23,746 nt of DNA from Verrucomicrobia subdivision 6 bacterium BACL9 MAG-120507-bin52. GTDB lineage: Bacteria > Verrucomicrobiota > Verrucomicrobiia > Methylacidiphilales > Verrucolacustridaceae. The DNA lies in the NCBI GenBank assembly GCA_001438005.1, contig LIBO01000002.1:1-23746 (forward strand), written 5' to 3'. Position numbers and translations under genes: made by a program. This document shows, piece after piece, positions 1-8,126 of the stretch; position 1 is the stretch's first letter, and each line of letters opens with the position of its first letter. The notes under the pieces were generated by a model. That model had not been told where the DNA came from. It made no database searches and saw only the letters and a program-made list of their open reading frames with translations.

Positions 1-1061
1 TGCACTGAACCCCCGTGTTCCCGCGCAATTCTTTGCACAATCATCAGGCCCAGTCCTGTCCCCCCTTGTCGCATCGTAAAGAACGGGCTCCCCAAATGAG
101 GCAGGTTTTCCGCCGAGATTCCTGGGCCGTTGTCGCGACATTCGAAAACCCAAAAATCACCCTCTTGCTGAATTTGAATTCCGATCAGCCCTTGTTCCCC
201 CACCGCCTGCATGGCATTGCGGACCACGTTGTAGATCGCCTGCTTCATCTGCTCTCGATCCATCGGAACTCCTAACATCACAGGACTTACTTTTTTTTCG
301 AGCAAGATCCCCCGATCCTTTAGCTCTACCTCTAAAGGCAAAAGAGCTTCCTCCAAAACCGCCGCTGGGTTCTCCACTGTTTTGGTCAGCGGTTGAGGTC
401 GAATCGCCCGCAGGAACTGCGTGATTAACCCATCCAACCGGCGAACCTCCTGCTGACAAACCCGAATCGAGTCTCCCACCCTCTCCGCCCGCTCCCCCGA
501 TAAACCCGCGACCTCTTTCGCCATAATCTGAAGATGAAGATGAAGGTTGTTCAGAGGATTTCCCAGCTCGTGGGCAACCCCTGCTGCCAATAAGGTCAAC
601 GCCTCGACCCGACCTGCCTCCATCGCGTTTTGAGCCTCTCTGCGCTCTTGGGTGACATCATGAAAAATGGCCACATACAAACCCTCCATTCGCCCCGAAC
701 TCTCCAGCGGTACCAAGTAGTAATTTAAAATCCGACTTTCAGGGTAGGCTACCTCCAGCGTCCCTGAGGAAGCCCGCTGATCTCGTAAAAGCTTACGCCA
801 ATCCACCCCTCGAAGGCTCCTCGACAGGGTCCACCCTCCGAGTTCTTCCGATTCGGGCAGACCTAAAAGTCGTCCCGCAGCTTGATTTCGATATTTGATC
901 TTTCCCTCTTCATCGACCACCACCACCCCCTCTTGCAAAGTGTTAAAGAGTGTCTCAAGAAATCCCTTATCCTCCGCTAGTCGTGACATTTGGGACTGGA
1001 TTTCCCCCGACCCCAGCCGATCCGCTCTCTCCAGCAGTCGCTCTAAAAAGGAGGACTTCAT
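1..1061 (-). CDS. PAS-domain sensor histidine kinase, NtrB-like, C-terminus cut by window edge
   Basis: This is the sensor half of a two-component system. It should autophosphorylate on a histidine and pass the phosphate to a response regulator that is not in the window. 353 residues are visible. A PAS domain lies at about 33-140. The HisKA dimerisation helix carries the H-box AAGVAHELGNPLNN with His164. The HATPase domain has an N-box around Asn282 (YNVVRNAMQAV), a G1 box DNGPGI at 310-315 and a G2 box GGTGLGLMIV near 333-342. No transmembrane segment is visible, so it is probably cytosolic and reads an internal signal. The ATG at 1061 is preceded by GAGGATGG and lies 16 bases after the corA stop, so the two are probably one operon. 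Only the last few residues of the kinase core seem to be missing. The exact signal and any NtrC-type partner are unknown. Confidence 0.9.
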   Translation of the reverse strand, partial: MKSSFLERLLERADRLGSGEIQSQMSRLAEDKGFLETLFNTLQEGVVVVDEEGKIKYRNQAAGRLLGLPESEELGGWTLSRSLRGVDWRKLLRDQRASSGTLEVAYPESRILNYYLVPLESSGRMEGLYVAIFHDVTQERREAQNAMEAGRVEALTLLAAGVAHELGNPLNNLHLHLQIMAKEVAGLSGERAERVGDSIRVCQQEVRRLDGLITQFLRAIRPQPLTKTVENPAAVLEEALLPLEVELKDRGILLEKKVSPVMLGVPMDREQMKQAIYNVVRNAMQAVGEQGLIGIQIQQEGDFWVFECRDNGPGISAENLPHLGSPFFTMRQGGTGLGLMIVQRIAREHGGSV

Positions 1062-1077
1062 GCCCGCCGCACCATCC

Positions 1078-2109
1078 TCAGAACCAACGCTTGAACTTCA
1101 GCCAAAGCCCCATCCCCAACATCATGGCCAGCGTCAGCCCCATCAAACCATAGTAGGCCGAGGGGTGACTCAATTCAGGCATGTGGCGAAAGTTCATCCC
1201 GTACCAAGAACCAATGACCACAGGGGGAATGGTTACCGCCGTCAGTGCGGTCAACACCTTGATCCCTTCATTCGCCTCGTGAGCCGAGCGATTCGTGTAA
1301 ATATCAAACGCCACCATCATCCGATCATTACACCCTTGCAACCGATCATCCACGCGCGCCAATGCGTCCTGCACGTCTCGAAAATAAGGCAACATCAGGG
1401 CCCGGATCAATTTCGACTCGCCCCGCGCCAAACGGGAAATCACCTCCCGCTGCGGTCGCAAGGCTTGTCGCAAACTGGAAAGCCTCCTGCGCGCTCGTAA
1501 GATCCGTTTCGAAAGATCTTCCCGACGCACTCCCGAGAGGGCTTTTTCTTCCACCTCCTCCATGTCTTCCGTCAGAACTTCAACCACCGGCAAATAGGAG
1601 TCTGCCACCTGATCTAAAATCTGATGCGCCAGCCGATCAGCCCCGCGTGCTTGCTGGGCCGTGCCCTTCACCAGACGCTCCTTCAGGGTCGTGACCCCCG
1701 GAATCGGCTCCCGATGATACGTCACCAGGAACTCCTTCCCGAGGAATAGATTCAACTCCGAGATCTTTAACGTTTTTTCCGAGGTGATCGCCACACTGTG
1801 CATGATCATAAATAGGTGATCTTCATAATCCTCAATCTTCGGCAGCTCACTCAAGGTCACGCAGTCCTCGATCGCCAGCGGGTGAAATTCAAAGAGCAGC
1901 TCCAAAACCGATTTCGTTTCCTCCGGTGTCGGATGGGTCAGATCAATCCAAAGAATCAGACCCTTGTCCGCCCGAGCCAGACGCAGTGCCTCCATCTCCA
2001 AATTATGGCTGACCGGACGACCCTCACTAAATACGAACGACTCAATCACGAATCCAGTATCTCCCGATTTTCTGCATTCGTCCAAAGTTTTCCCTTCCCC
2101 CGAGAACAT
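1078..2109 (-). CDS. corA: CorA family magnesium/cobalt channel
   Basis: This is an inner-membrane pentameric divalent-cation channel of the CorA/MIT family, expected to import Mg2+ and possibly Co2+ or Ni2+. The 343-residue product matches family length. The first ~280 residues form the large cytosolic domain. They are followed by TM1 (about 283-303), the diagnostic YGMN selectivity motif at 303-306 with the usual following MPEL, and TM2 (about 319-338) ending in a basic tail, KFKRWF. I chose the ATG at 2109. Further upstream the frame stays open to 2319, but that extension lies antisense to the start of gpmI and does not resemble CorA. Shine-Dalgarno support is weak (GAGG about 13 bases upstream). 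Its start and that of gpmI face away from each other only 42 bases apart. The histidine kinase follows directly. Confidence 0.93.
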   Translation of the reverse strand: MFSGEGKTLDECRKSGDTGFVIESFVFSEGRPVSHNLEMEALRLARADKGLILWIDLTHPTPEETKSVLELLFEFHPLAIEDCVTLSELPKIEDYEDHLFMIMHSVAITSEKTLKISELNLFLGKEFLVTYHREPIPGVTTLKERLVKGTAQQARGADRLAHQILDQVADSYLPVVEVLTEDMEEVEEKALSGVRREDLSKRILRARRRLSSLRQALRPQREVISRLARGESKLIRALMLPYFRDVQDALARVDDRLQGCNDRMMVAFDIYTNRSAHEANEGIKVLTALTAVTIPPVVIGSWYGMNFRHMPELSHPSAYYGLMGLTLAMMLGMGLWLKFKRWF

Positions 2110-2151
2110 CCCGTCTCGATTCCTCACCACCTTCAGGTATCTTGCCTCATC

Positions 2152-3702
2152 ATGAAAAAGCCTGTCCTTCTGCTCATCCGAGACGGTTGGGGCATCAACC
2201 CCGCTGGACGCTCGGGCGCCGAAAAACAGGGAGACGCCACCCTCCTGGCCTCCACCCCTGCCCACGATCAGCTCTACCGCGAGTACCCTATGTCCCGTCT
2301 GCAAGCCAGCGGACTCCAAGTCGGACTACCCGAGGGCCAAATGGGCAACTCCGAGGTCGGACACCTGAATCTGGGCGCTGGCCGAATCGTTTACCAAGAG
2401 CTCACCCGAATCAATCTTGCCGTGGCTGATCGCTCCCTTAAAAAAAACCCTGTCCTGCAGAAATGTTTTCAAGTCGCTCAAGGCAAGCGCCTCCACTTTC
2501 TTGGCCTCGTTTCCGATGGCGGCGTCCACTCCAACGTGGAACATCTCAACGCCCTCGTCCAACTCGCCTCCCAATCAGGCCACCGAGATATCATGGTCCA
2601 CGCCATGACCGACGGGCGGGACTGCTCCCCTACCTCAGGCCACGCCTTCATCCAAAAACTGGAAGCACAGCTCGCCACCTGTCCCGGCGCCCGCCTGGCC
2701 ACGATCATCGGACGCTACTACGCCATGGATCGGGACCGCCGCTGGGACCGAGTTCAGCTAGCCCGAGACCTTTTTGTCGATGGCAAAGGAGCCACGATCA
2801 CATCCCCGACCAGTGCCATCGCCGAATTGTATGCCGCCGGTAAGACCGATGAATTTATCCCCCCACTCTCTTTGTTGGGCTCGGCCTCACCACTGATTCG
2901 CGACGGTGACACTCTCTTCTTCTTCAATTTCCGAGCAGATCGGATGCGTCAGATCGTCCGCGCGCTGGCCGACCCTAACTTTTCCGATTTCCCATCCCCC
3001 CATCGCCTGAAAGTTCAGGTATTCACCATGACTCCCTACGAGGCCGATTTCACCCAAATGGGTTTCCAACATCTTTTCACGCCGCTCCCCATGAACGACC
3101 TCTTGGGCGAAGTTGTCGCCTCCCACCATCGCACCCAGTGTCGACTCGCGGAAACCGAAAAGTACCCCCACGTCACCTACTTCTTTAATGGCGGCCAGGA
3201 AACACCCAACCCTCACGAAGAGCGTGTCATGGTTCCATCCCCCAAAGTGGCTACCTACGACCTTCAACCTGAAATGAGCGCACCCCTCTTAACCGAGCGA
3301 GTAGTGGAACGAATTGAAAAAGGGTTGGACGATTTGATTATCCTCAACTTTGCCAACCCCGATATGGTCGGGCACACGGGCGTGCTCTCTGCCGGAATCC
3401 GCGCCGTCGAAACGATCGACCGCTGTGTCGGTGATGTCCTGCGCGACCTGGCCAAAGTCGGCGGCAAAGCCCTTGTCACCGCCGACCACGGAAATTGCGA
3501 ACAGATGCTTGAAAAAAGCGGGACACCCCACACCGCCCACACGACCAACTTAGTCCACTGCCTTTACGTGGCCCCCGACTCTCACCAATACAGTTTGGCC
3601 GACGGAATTCTGGCCGACGTCGCTCCGACACTTTTGGAAATGCTTGGTCTGCCGAAGCCAATGGCCATGACCGGAAATTCGCTTCTCCGAGGTAAAAAAT
3701 AA
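2152..3702 (+). CDS. gpmI: 2,3-bisphosphoglycerate-independent phosphoglycerate mutase
   Basis: This cytosolic enzyme interconverts 3-phosphoglycerate and 2-phosphoglycerate in glycolysis and gluconeogenesis. It belongs to the alkaline-phosphatase superfamily and uses two Mn2+ ions. The 516-residue length is normal for the family. Visible landmarks are the metal-binding RDGWG near Asp11, the phosphoserine loop MGNSEVGHLNLGAGR with Ser67, MTDGRD, GRYYAMDRD, FFFNFRADRMRQ, NPDMVGHTG and TADHGNCE. The ATG at 2152 was chosen because MKKPVLLLIRDGWG is the normal start of the family. The longer frame upstream is antisense to corA. There is no convincing Shine-Dalgarno site. A TATCTT hexamer at 2138-2143 sits 8 bases before the ATG and could be a -10 element. 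The gene converges with the HAD phosphatase, the two stops lying one base apart. Confidence 0.97.
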   Translation: MKKPVLLLIRDGWGINPAGRSGAEKQGDATLLASTPAHDQLYREYPMSRLQASGLQVGLPEGQMGNSEVGHLNLGAGRIVYQELTRINLAVADRSLKKNPVLQKCFQVAQGKRLHFLGLVSDGGVHSNVEHLNALVQLASQSGHRDIMVHAMTDGRDCSPTSGHAFIQKLEAQLATCPGARLATIIGRYYAMDRDRRWDRVQLARDLFVDGKGATITSPTSAIAELYAAGKTDEFIPPLSLLGSASPLIRDGDTLFFFNFRADRMRQIVRALADPNFSDFPSPHRLKVQVFTMTPYEADFTQMGFQHLFTPLPMNDLLGEVVASHHRTQCRLAETEKYPHVTYFFNGGQETPNPHEERVMVPSPKVATYDLQPEMSAPLLTERVVERIEKGLDDLIILNFANPDMVGHTGVLSAGIRAVETIDRCVGDVLRDLAKVGGKALVTADHGNCEQMLEKSGTPHTAHTTNLVHCLYVAPDSHQYSLADGILADVAPTLLEMLGLPKPMAMTGNSLLRGKK

Positions 3703-3703
3703 T

Positions 3704-4399
3704 TTAGGCCCGCCTTGCTCCACGCTTGACCACAACACGGGGGCCTGATTGTGCCATCCAACGAAAAAAATCGACTGGATCAAGAAAGCTCCGCACTTGA
3801 AATCCTCCCGCCTGACCGTAGCCGTGTCCTAGAAAAACTGCCTCTACCCCTGCTCTCTGTGCCGTCAGGAGATCCACCTCGCTATCCCCAATAAATAGAT
3901 GCCTTCCCGGAACTGCCCCAAGCCGCCGCAAAGCCATCCACAAAGGTCGAGGGTCTGGCTTGCGAAAGGTCTCATCGCCGCTGACGATAACACGAATCCA
4001 ACTGTCCCAACCCAACTCGCGTATTAACTCACGCGCCGCCTCCCCATGCTTATTGGTGCACACCCCCATCTTCCAGCCCAACTGTTGCAGCCTCTGCAAT
4101 CCGGCTCCAACCCCGGGGTAAGGACGACTCATCCCCGCCGGATTCCTCTCGTACTCCGTCGAGTACTCATCCGCCAACTCGGTCGCCTCCCCTCGTTTGG
4201 CCGCTAATCCGGTCCTGCTCCACGCTCTCTCCAATAAGGTGTTCGGTCCGTGGCCAACTAGGTCTCGCACCTCTTCCCGACCTAATACCTTCCTCCTGTG
4301 CCGGATGAGAACCCGATTCAGAGCTGCGGTGATTTCGTCTAAGGTGTCGACCAAAGTGCCATCCAAATCAAAGACAGCCCAGCCACTCAACCGCTTCAT
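3704..4399 (-). CDS. gph: HAD-family phosphoglycolate phosphatase-like hydrolase
   Basis: This is a haloacid-dehalogenase phosphatase of the Gph/PGPase subgroup, 231 residues. It would dephosphorylate 2-phosphoglycolate or a similar small phosphate ester in the cytosol. Motif I is FDLDGTLVDT with Asp11 as nucleophile and Asp13 as general acid. Motif II is probably the CTN stretch within GWKMGVCTNKHG. Motif III is the lysine in FRKPDP, and motif IV is GDSEVD. The alpha-helical cap between motifs I and II fits C1-type HADs. The ATG at 4399 was chosen because MKRLSGWAVFDLDGT is the normal beginning; the open frame upstream runs antisense into the preceding gene. It starts 19 bases after the stop of the degenerate protease paralogue and is probably the third gene of that operon. 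Substrate assignment within HADs is uncertain, so the symbol is provisional. Confidence 0.85.
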   Translation of the reverse strand: MKRLSGWAVFDLDGTLVDTLDEITAALNRVLIRHRRKVLGREEVRDLVGHGPNTLLERAWSRTGLAAKRGEATELADEYSTEYERNPAGMSRPYPGVGAGLQRLQQLGWKMGVCTNKHGEAARELIRELGWDSWIRVIVSGDETFRKPDPRPLWMALRRLGAVPGRHLFIGDSEVDLLTAQRAGVEAVFLGHGYGQAGGFQVRSFLDPVDFFRWMAQSGPRVVVKRGARRA

Positions 4400-4418
4400 C
4401 CCCGAACACCCAACTGCC

Positions 4419-5879
4419 TTACAGGCGCCGCAAGGCAGGCAACCCGTACGCTTGTCCGATCTTTTCCGAGACGGCGGGCAAATCCTCCGCCCGGAGAACC
4501 AACTTCCCAGGCTCATCCCGAAACTCAAACACCAAATCTCCCGTCTTGGTCTCATCGATGCACTTGGCCAGCTCCGCCAAATCATGAATCTCCTTCCCAT
4601 TCAGCTTCACCAGAACCAAACCGGATAGCTGCTGATACCCGAGCGTGATCGGCGAAGGCAAAACCTGACTCAAAAAAATCACCTTTTTCTCAGGGTCAGG
4701 CCTTTTGTCCTGTTGAAAGGTGAAATATTCAACCAGCCGCTGCGGCGCCCGCTCCGACCACTTGTTCCCCCACTCCTGGAGGTACGCCCCGGTCAACTCT
4801 TGAAAAACCAGCCCGCCGACCACGAAATACTTCGGCGCTTGATCGAACTGCAGGGTCGGGATGGCCACCTCATCCCGCGCGCGCCGGTCGTATGTTCCCG
4901 TCAGCTCCATCTCCTTGCCCCCACGGGAAATCCGAAACTTCGCCGGTGAACCCACCGTGGGACGGGTCCGAATTAAATTTCCCACCGCCGTCGGCCCGTA
5001 CAAAGGGTCTCGATAATTCCCATCCTCATCCAGCTTGAATCCATCCACGCTGATCAAAACATCCCCCTCGCGCAGTCCCGCCCTGCCCGCCGTCCCTCTT
5101 GGATTGACCCGAGTTAACAAAAACCCGCCCGACTTCGGCGCCTGCACCTCCTCCCGCAAATTCGGATCCCGCAAAGGACTCCAACTCACTCCCAAGACAG
5201 GAAACCCTTCATATTTTCCATCCGCGGCGTCCTTGAGAAAGTGCTCAATCATCGGCACAGGGATCGCACTCCCCTCTTGCGAGTCCCGATCATAGCCCAT
5301 CATCATCCCGACCAATTGACCATCTTTCAGCAGAGGCAAAGTGTAACTGTCATCTCTTTTCGGCAGAGAAACACGCACCCCGTAAACAAGAAAACCCGCC
5401 TCATCCGACGGATATCGTCCCACCCCCGTCGAAAGAATTTCCGCCTGATTTCGCAACATCTCCCCATTCCTTTCCAACTGCCAAACCTCCCCTTTATCCC
5501 CCGCCCGCAATGCGGGTCCCAGAGCCAGCCCCGAAAAACCCTTGAGAAAGTTTCGATCGACCGGCTGCAGTAGGGCCAGATTCGCTTCGTAGTCGATTGC
5601 CACAACCTCCGCCGCACACTTTTCCGCCGATCCGGGTTTCTCGAGCCCCACCTCCGTGCGATTCGCCACCAGAGCTGCTGTCGCCAAAACTTTTCCACCA
5701 GGCAGAACGACCCCCGTGCCATTCAATCCGAAGGGAGACTTCTTCTGCCACGGCCGAAACTGATCGTAAGGCTGAATCGATGCCCTCACCCGCACCAGAG
5801 AACCCCGCGATATATCCTCCTCCGCGCACAGCAACCCTGCCATCGCCAAAAAAACGAAAATGATCCCAAAATGCTTCAC
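4419..5879 (-). CDS. Catalytically degenerate HtrA/Deg-like secreted protein with PDZ domain (pseudoprotease)
   Basis: This 486-residue protein is a paralogue of the adjacent HtrA-like protease. Both share the trypsin-like fold pattern, a PDZ domain (about 245-335 here) and a C-terminal element with GGLVFQ (YFVVGGLVFQELT here, YVLYGGLVFQPLT next door). That layout resembles Deg9-type proteases. By eye alignment the triad is lost: the TNAHVV histidine is Ala69 (ATAALVA), the DLA aspartate is Asn100 (ANLALL), and the GNSGGP serine is Tyr179 (DSYTLP). The N-terminus is a signal peptide, probably cut after LLCA, so the protein should be exported. It starts with GTG at 5879, overlapping the upstream stop by four bases (GTGA), which implies translational coupling. 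A chaperone, adaptor or regulatory partner for the active copy is plausible; a proteolytic role is not. Confidence 0.85.
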   Translation of the reverse strand: MKHFGIIFVFLAMAGLLCAEEDISRGSLVRVRASIQPYDQFRPWQKKSPFGLNGTGVVLPGGKVLATAALVANRTEVGLEKPGSAEKCAAEVVAIDYEANLALLQPVDRNFLKGFSGLALGPALRAGDKGEVWQLERNGEMLRNQAEILSTGVGRYPSDEAGFLVYGVRVSLPKRDDSYTLPLLKDGQLVGMMMGYDRDSQEGSAIPVPMIEHFLKDAADGKYEGFPVLGVSWSPLRDPNLREEVQAPKSGGFLLTRVNPRGTAGRAGLREGDVLISVDGFKLDEDGNYRDPLYGPTAVGNLIRTRPTVGSPAKFRISRGGKEMELTGTYDRRARDEVAIPTLQFDQAPKYFVVGGLVFQELTGAYLQEWGNKWSERAPQRLVEYFTFQQDKRPDPEKKVIFLSQVLPSPITLGYQQLSGLVLVKLNGKEIHDLAELAKCIDETKTGDLVFEFRDEPGKLVLRAEDLPAVSEKIGQAYGLPALRRL

Positions 5880-7396
5880 TTGGCCACTCCGTCACGATTC
5901 CACGACCCCTTGGCTAACCGACGTCCCCCCAACTCCGTGCGATGAGGTTGGGAGATCCCATACAGCGTCATAATCCTCGGCATCACTTGATCCACCTCTC
6001 TTTTCTTCAAAACGGCCGGGCGCTGATCTCCCTCAAAGCGGATCACTGTCCTCTCCCCGCCCAACTCCAGCGCAGGCATCACATCGGCTAATGTCCGAAT
6101 CTTTTTCCCGTTAATCTCCCGCACCACTTGACCCGCCAAACCGGTCAAATACACATTCGACCGATCGGGAAGTACGGACGATAAGATCACCGGTTCCGGC
6201 GTCTCCCGATACAGCTGATCCTGCCCAAACAAAGTGTAGGTCTGACGTAACCGTAAATCCGCGCTCGAAATCATCACCGCCATTAAGTTTGCCGTCAAAG
6301 GTTGAAAAACCAGCCCGCCATACAAAACATATCGAGGGGGCTCCTCATACAGACTTTCATACATCGAGAACATTTCCGCGGGCCGAAGGGTAATGGTTTT
6401 CTTTTCCATCTTCTGATTTCGCCATACCTCCAGCCCGACGGTGTCCCCGGCAAACTTCCGCTCGACGATCTCTTCCAACTGAACCGGTTGCCCATCCAAC
6501 CGCACCGATCCATCGCTCTCAATCGGGTACCCATCGATGGCGAGAAGCACATCCCCCTTCTCCAGTACCCCATCGGAAGATCCCTCGGAGTAAACATCGG
6601 TGATGACTACCCCCAACCCATCATTCGGCCGCTGGTAGTAGTTTCGCATCGCTGGGTTCTCCAGCGGCATCCAACGGATGGCGATATCCACATAGTGATC
6701 GTAGGCGCCGTCCTCCACATCTTGCAGAAATCGCCGAATCACCGGGGTCGGAATCATGTAGCCCACATTTTGCGCCACATCTCCTCGAAAGCCCTGAAAG
6801 GCCACCCCCACCACCCGATTATCCTGCATCACCGGACCCCCACTGTTTCCTGGGTTGATTGGGGCATCGATCTGAATCGCTAAATGCGACTCACGTCCCG
6901 AGTGCGTATAGGAGTTGTAATCAATTCGGCTCACCACCCCCCGCGTTACGGTCAACCGATCTCCCCCGATGGGAAATCCGTACACACTGACGACCGATTC
7001 CAAATTCGGAATCTCGCCAAACTGCAAATCGGTCGTTCCCTTATAAAATTCAGAATCTTCCACTTCAATCATCGCCAGGTCGCAATCGTGCGCCACAAAG
7101 ATCACCCTGGCCGGATATTTTCGGGGATCCGCCTCCCGCTGTACCGTGAGGTTGCGTGCTCCACTCACCACATGGGCATTGGTCACAATCCGCTTTCGAT
7201 CAATGACGAAGCCCGCACCTCGAGCGGAACTGACGGTCCCCGGATTCCACGGGAGCCGATAATCCCAGGTTTGAGAAGTTACCTCGATCATCACCACATT
7301 TTTTCGGGCGGCCGACAGCTGCCAATCCCCTTTCCCGCAACCGGACAGAAGGGGAAGTAAAAAGAGAAGCCCCAACTGGAAGAATTGTGAAACCAT
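5876..7396 (-). CDS. HtrA/Deg-type serine endoprotease lipoprotein with PDZ domain
   Basis: This is an active-looking S1C serine protease of 506 residues, tethered as a lipoprotein. The signal peptide ends in the lipobox LLSGC with Cys20. The triad is complete: His75 in VTNAHVV, Asp106 in DCDLAM and Ser185 in NPGNSGGPV. A PDZ domain follows (about 245-350, with GDVLLAIDGYPI). A C-terminal element YVLYGGLVFQPLT near 375-390 resembles the Deg9 class of Deg proteases rather than DegP, which has two ordinary PDZ domains. It should work in protein quality control or regulated cleavage outside the inner membrane. I chose the ATG at 7396, which has GAGG five bases upstream, over the in-frame TTG nine bases earlier. 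It is the first gene of a three-gene minus-strand operon with its inactive paralogue and the HAD phosphatase. Confidence 0.92.
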   Translation of the reverse strand: MVSQFFQLGLLFLLPLLSGCGKGDWQLSAARKNVVMIEVTSQTWDYRLPWNPGTVSSARGAGFVIDRKRIVTNAHVVSGARNLTVQREADPRKYPARVIFVAHDCDLAMIEVEDSEFYKGTTDLQFGEIPNLESVVSVYGFPIGGDRLTVTRGVVSRIDYNSYTHSGRESHLAIQIDAPINPGNSGGPVMQDNRVVGVAFQGFRGDVAQNVGYMIPTPVIRRFLQDVEDGAYDHYVDIAIRWMPLENPAMRNYYQRPNDGLGVVITDVYSEGSSDGVLEKGDVLLAIDGYPIESDGSVRLDGQPVQLEEIVERKFAGDTVGLEVWRNQKMEKKTITLRPAEMFSMYESLYEEPPRYVLYGGLVFQPLTANLMAVMISSADLRLRQTYTLFGQDQLYRETPEPVILSSVLPDRSNVYLTGLAGQVVREINGKKIRTLADVMPALELGGERTVIRFEGDQRPAVLKKREVDQVMPRIMTLYGISQPHRTELGGRRLAKGSWNRDGVAK

Positions 7397-7481
7397 AAGC
7401 CTCAAAACCTATCACCCTTGCCCGGAGAGTAAAACAGATTGCCGTGGCACGCTTCGATTAACTAAGCCAATGAAAAGTTTT

Positions 7482-8114
7482 TTAAAGCGTTCCGAAAATC
7501 CTATCCCCGGCATCCCCTAATCCCGGAAGAATATAACCATGAGCGTTTAGTTTTCGGTCCACCGCCGCGGTATAAATAGGCACCTCTCGGTGTTGCTGGT
7601 GAAAGGCTCGAATCCCCTCAGGAGCCGCCACCAAACACATCAAGCGAATCGATCTTGGTTTTCCGCTCTTCAGCCGCTCCACCGCCGCAATGGCCGAGTT
7701 GCCCGTCGCCAACATCGGATCCAGCACAATGAGGTCGCGACCCCGCAAGGTCTTGGAAGCTTTGAAGTAGTACTCCACTGGCTCCAGCGTCTTATGGTCT
7801 CGGTAAATACCGATATGTGCCACCCGCGCGGAGGGAAAGATTTGGATCATCCCGTCTAACAAGCCCATCCCCGCCCGTAAAATCGGAACCAGAACCATCT
7901 TTTCCCCTTTCAAGACGGGCGCCCGCATCCGCTCCATCGGGGTGAAAATCGTCTCCGTGGTCATCGGCAAATCTCGGGTGACCTCGTACCCCATTAGCAT
8001 CGCGACCTCACTGACCAACTCCCGAAACTCGGTCACACTCGTCGACCTCTTTCGCAGCAAGGTCAGCTTGTGCTGCACCAGCGGGTGGCGAATGAGATGA
8101 AAGTTTTTCTTCAA
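7482..8114 (-). CDS. upp: Uracil phosphoribosyltransferase
   Basis: This cytosolic pyrimidine-salvage enzyme makes UMP from uracil and PRPP. At 210 residues the length is normal. Family signatures are PILRAGMGL at about 77-85, the PRPP-binding loop VLDPMLATGNSA at 130-141 and the uracil-binding C-terminal stretch GLGDAGDRIFGT near 198-209. The start is TTG at 8114: the family-typical KNFHLIRHPLVQHKL begins right there, no in-frame ATG occurs before residue 39, and AGGA lies 10 bases upstream. It begins 12 bases after the ychF stop, so the two are almost certainly co-transcribed. About 85 bases separate its stop from the HtrA-like gene downstream; no clear hairpin-plus-T terminator is visible there. 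Confidence 0.96.
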   Translation of the reverse strand: MKKNFHLIRHPLVQHKLTLLRKRSTSVTEFRELVSEVAMLMGYEVTRDLPMTTETIFTPMERMRAPVLKGEKMVLVPILRAGMGLLDGMIQIFPSARVAHIGIYRDHKTLEPVEYYFKASKTLRGRDLIVLDPMLATGNSAIAAVERLKSGKPRSIRLMCLVAAPEGIRAFHQQHREVPIYTAAVDRKLNAHGYILPGLGDAGDRIFGTL

Positions 8115-8126
8115 AGCGGCCGGGTC

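Noticed and set aside
1816..2151. In-frame N-terminal extension of the gpmI reading frame
   Set aside because: It is antisense to corA, and the family begins at the MKKPVLLLIRDGWG start at 2152.
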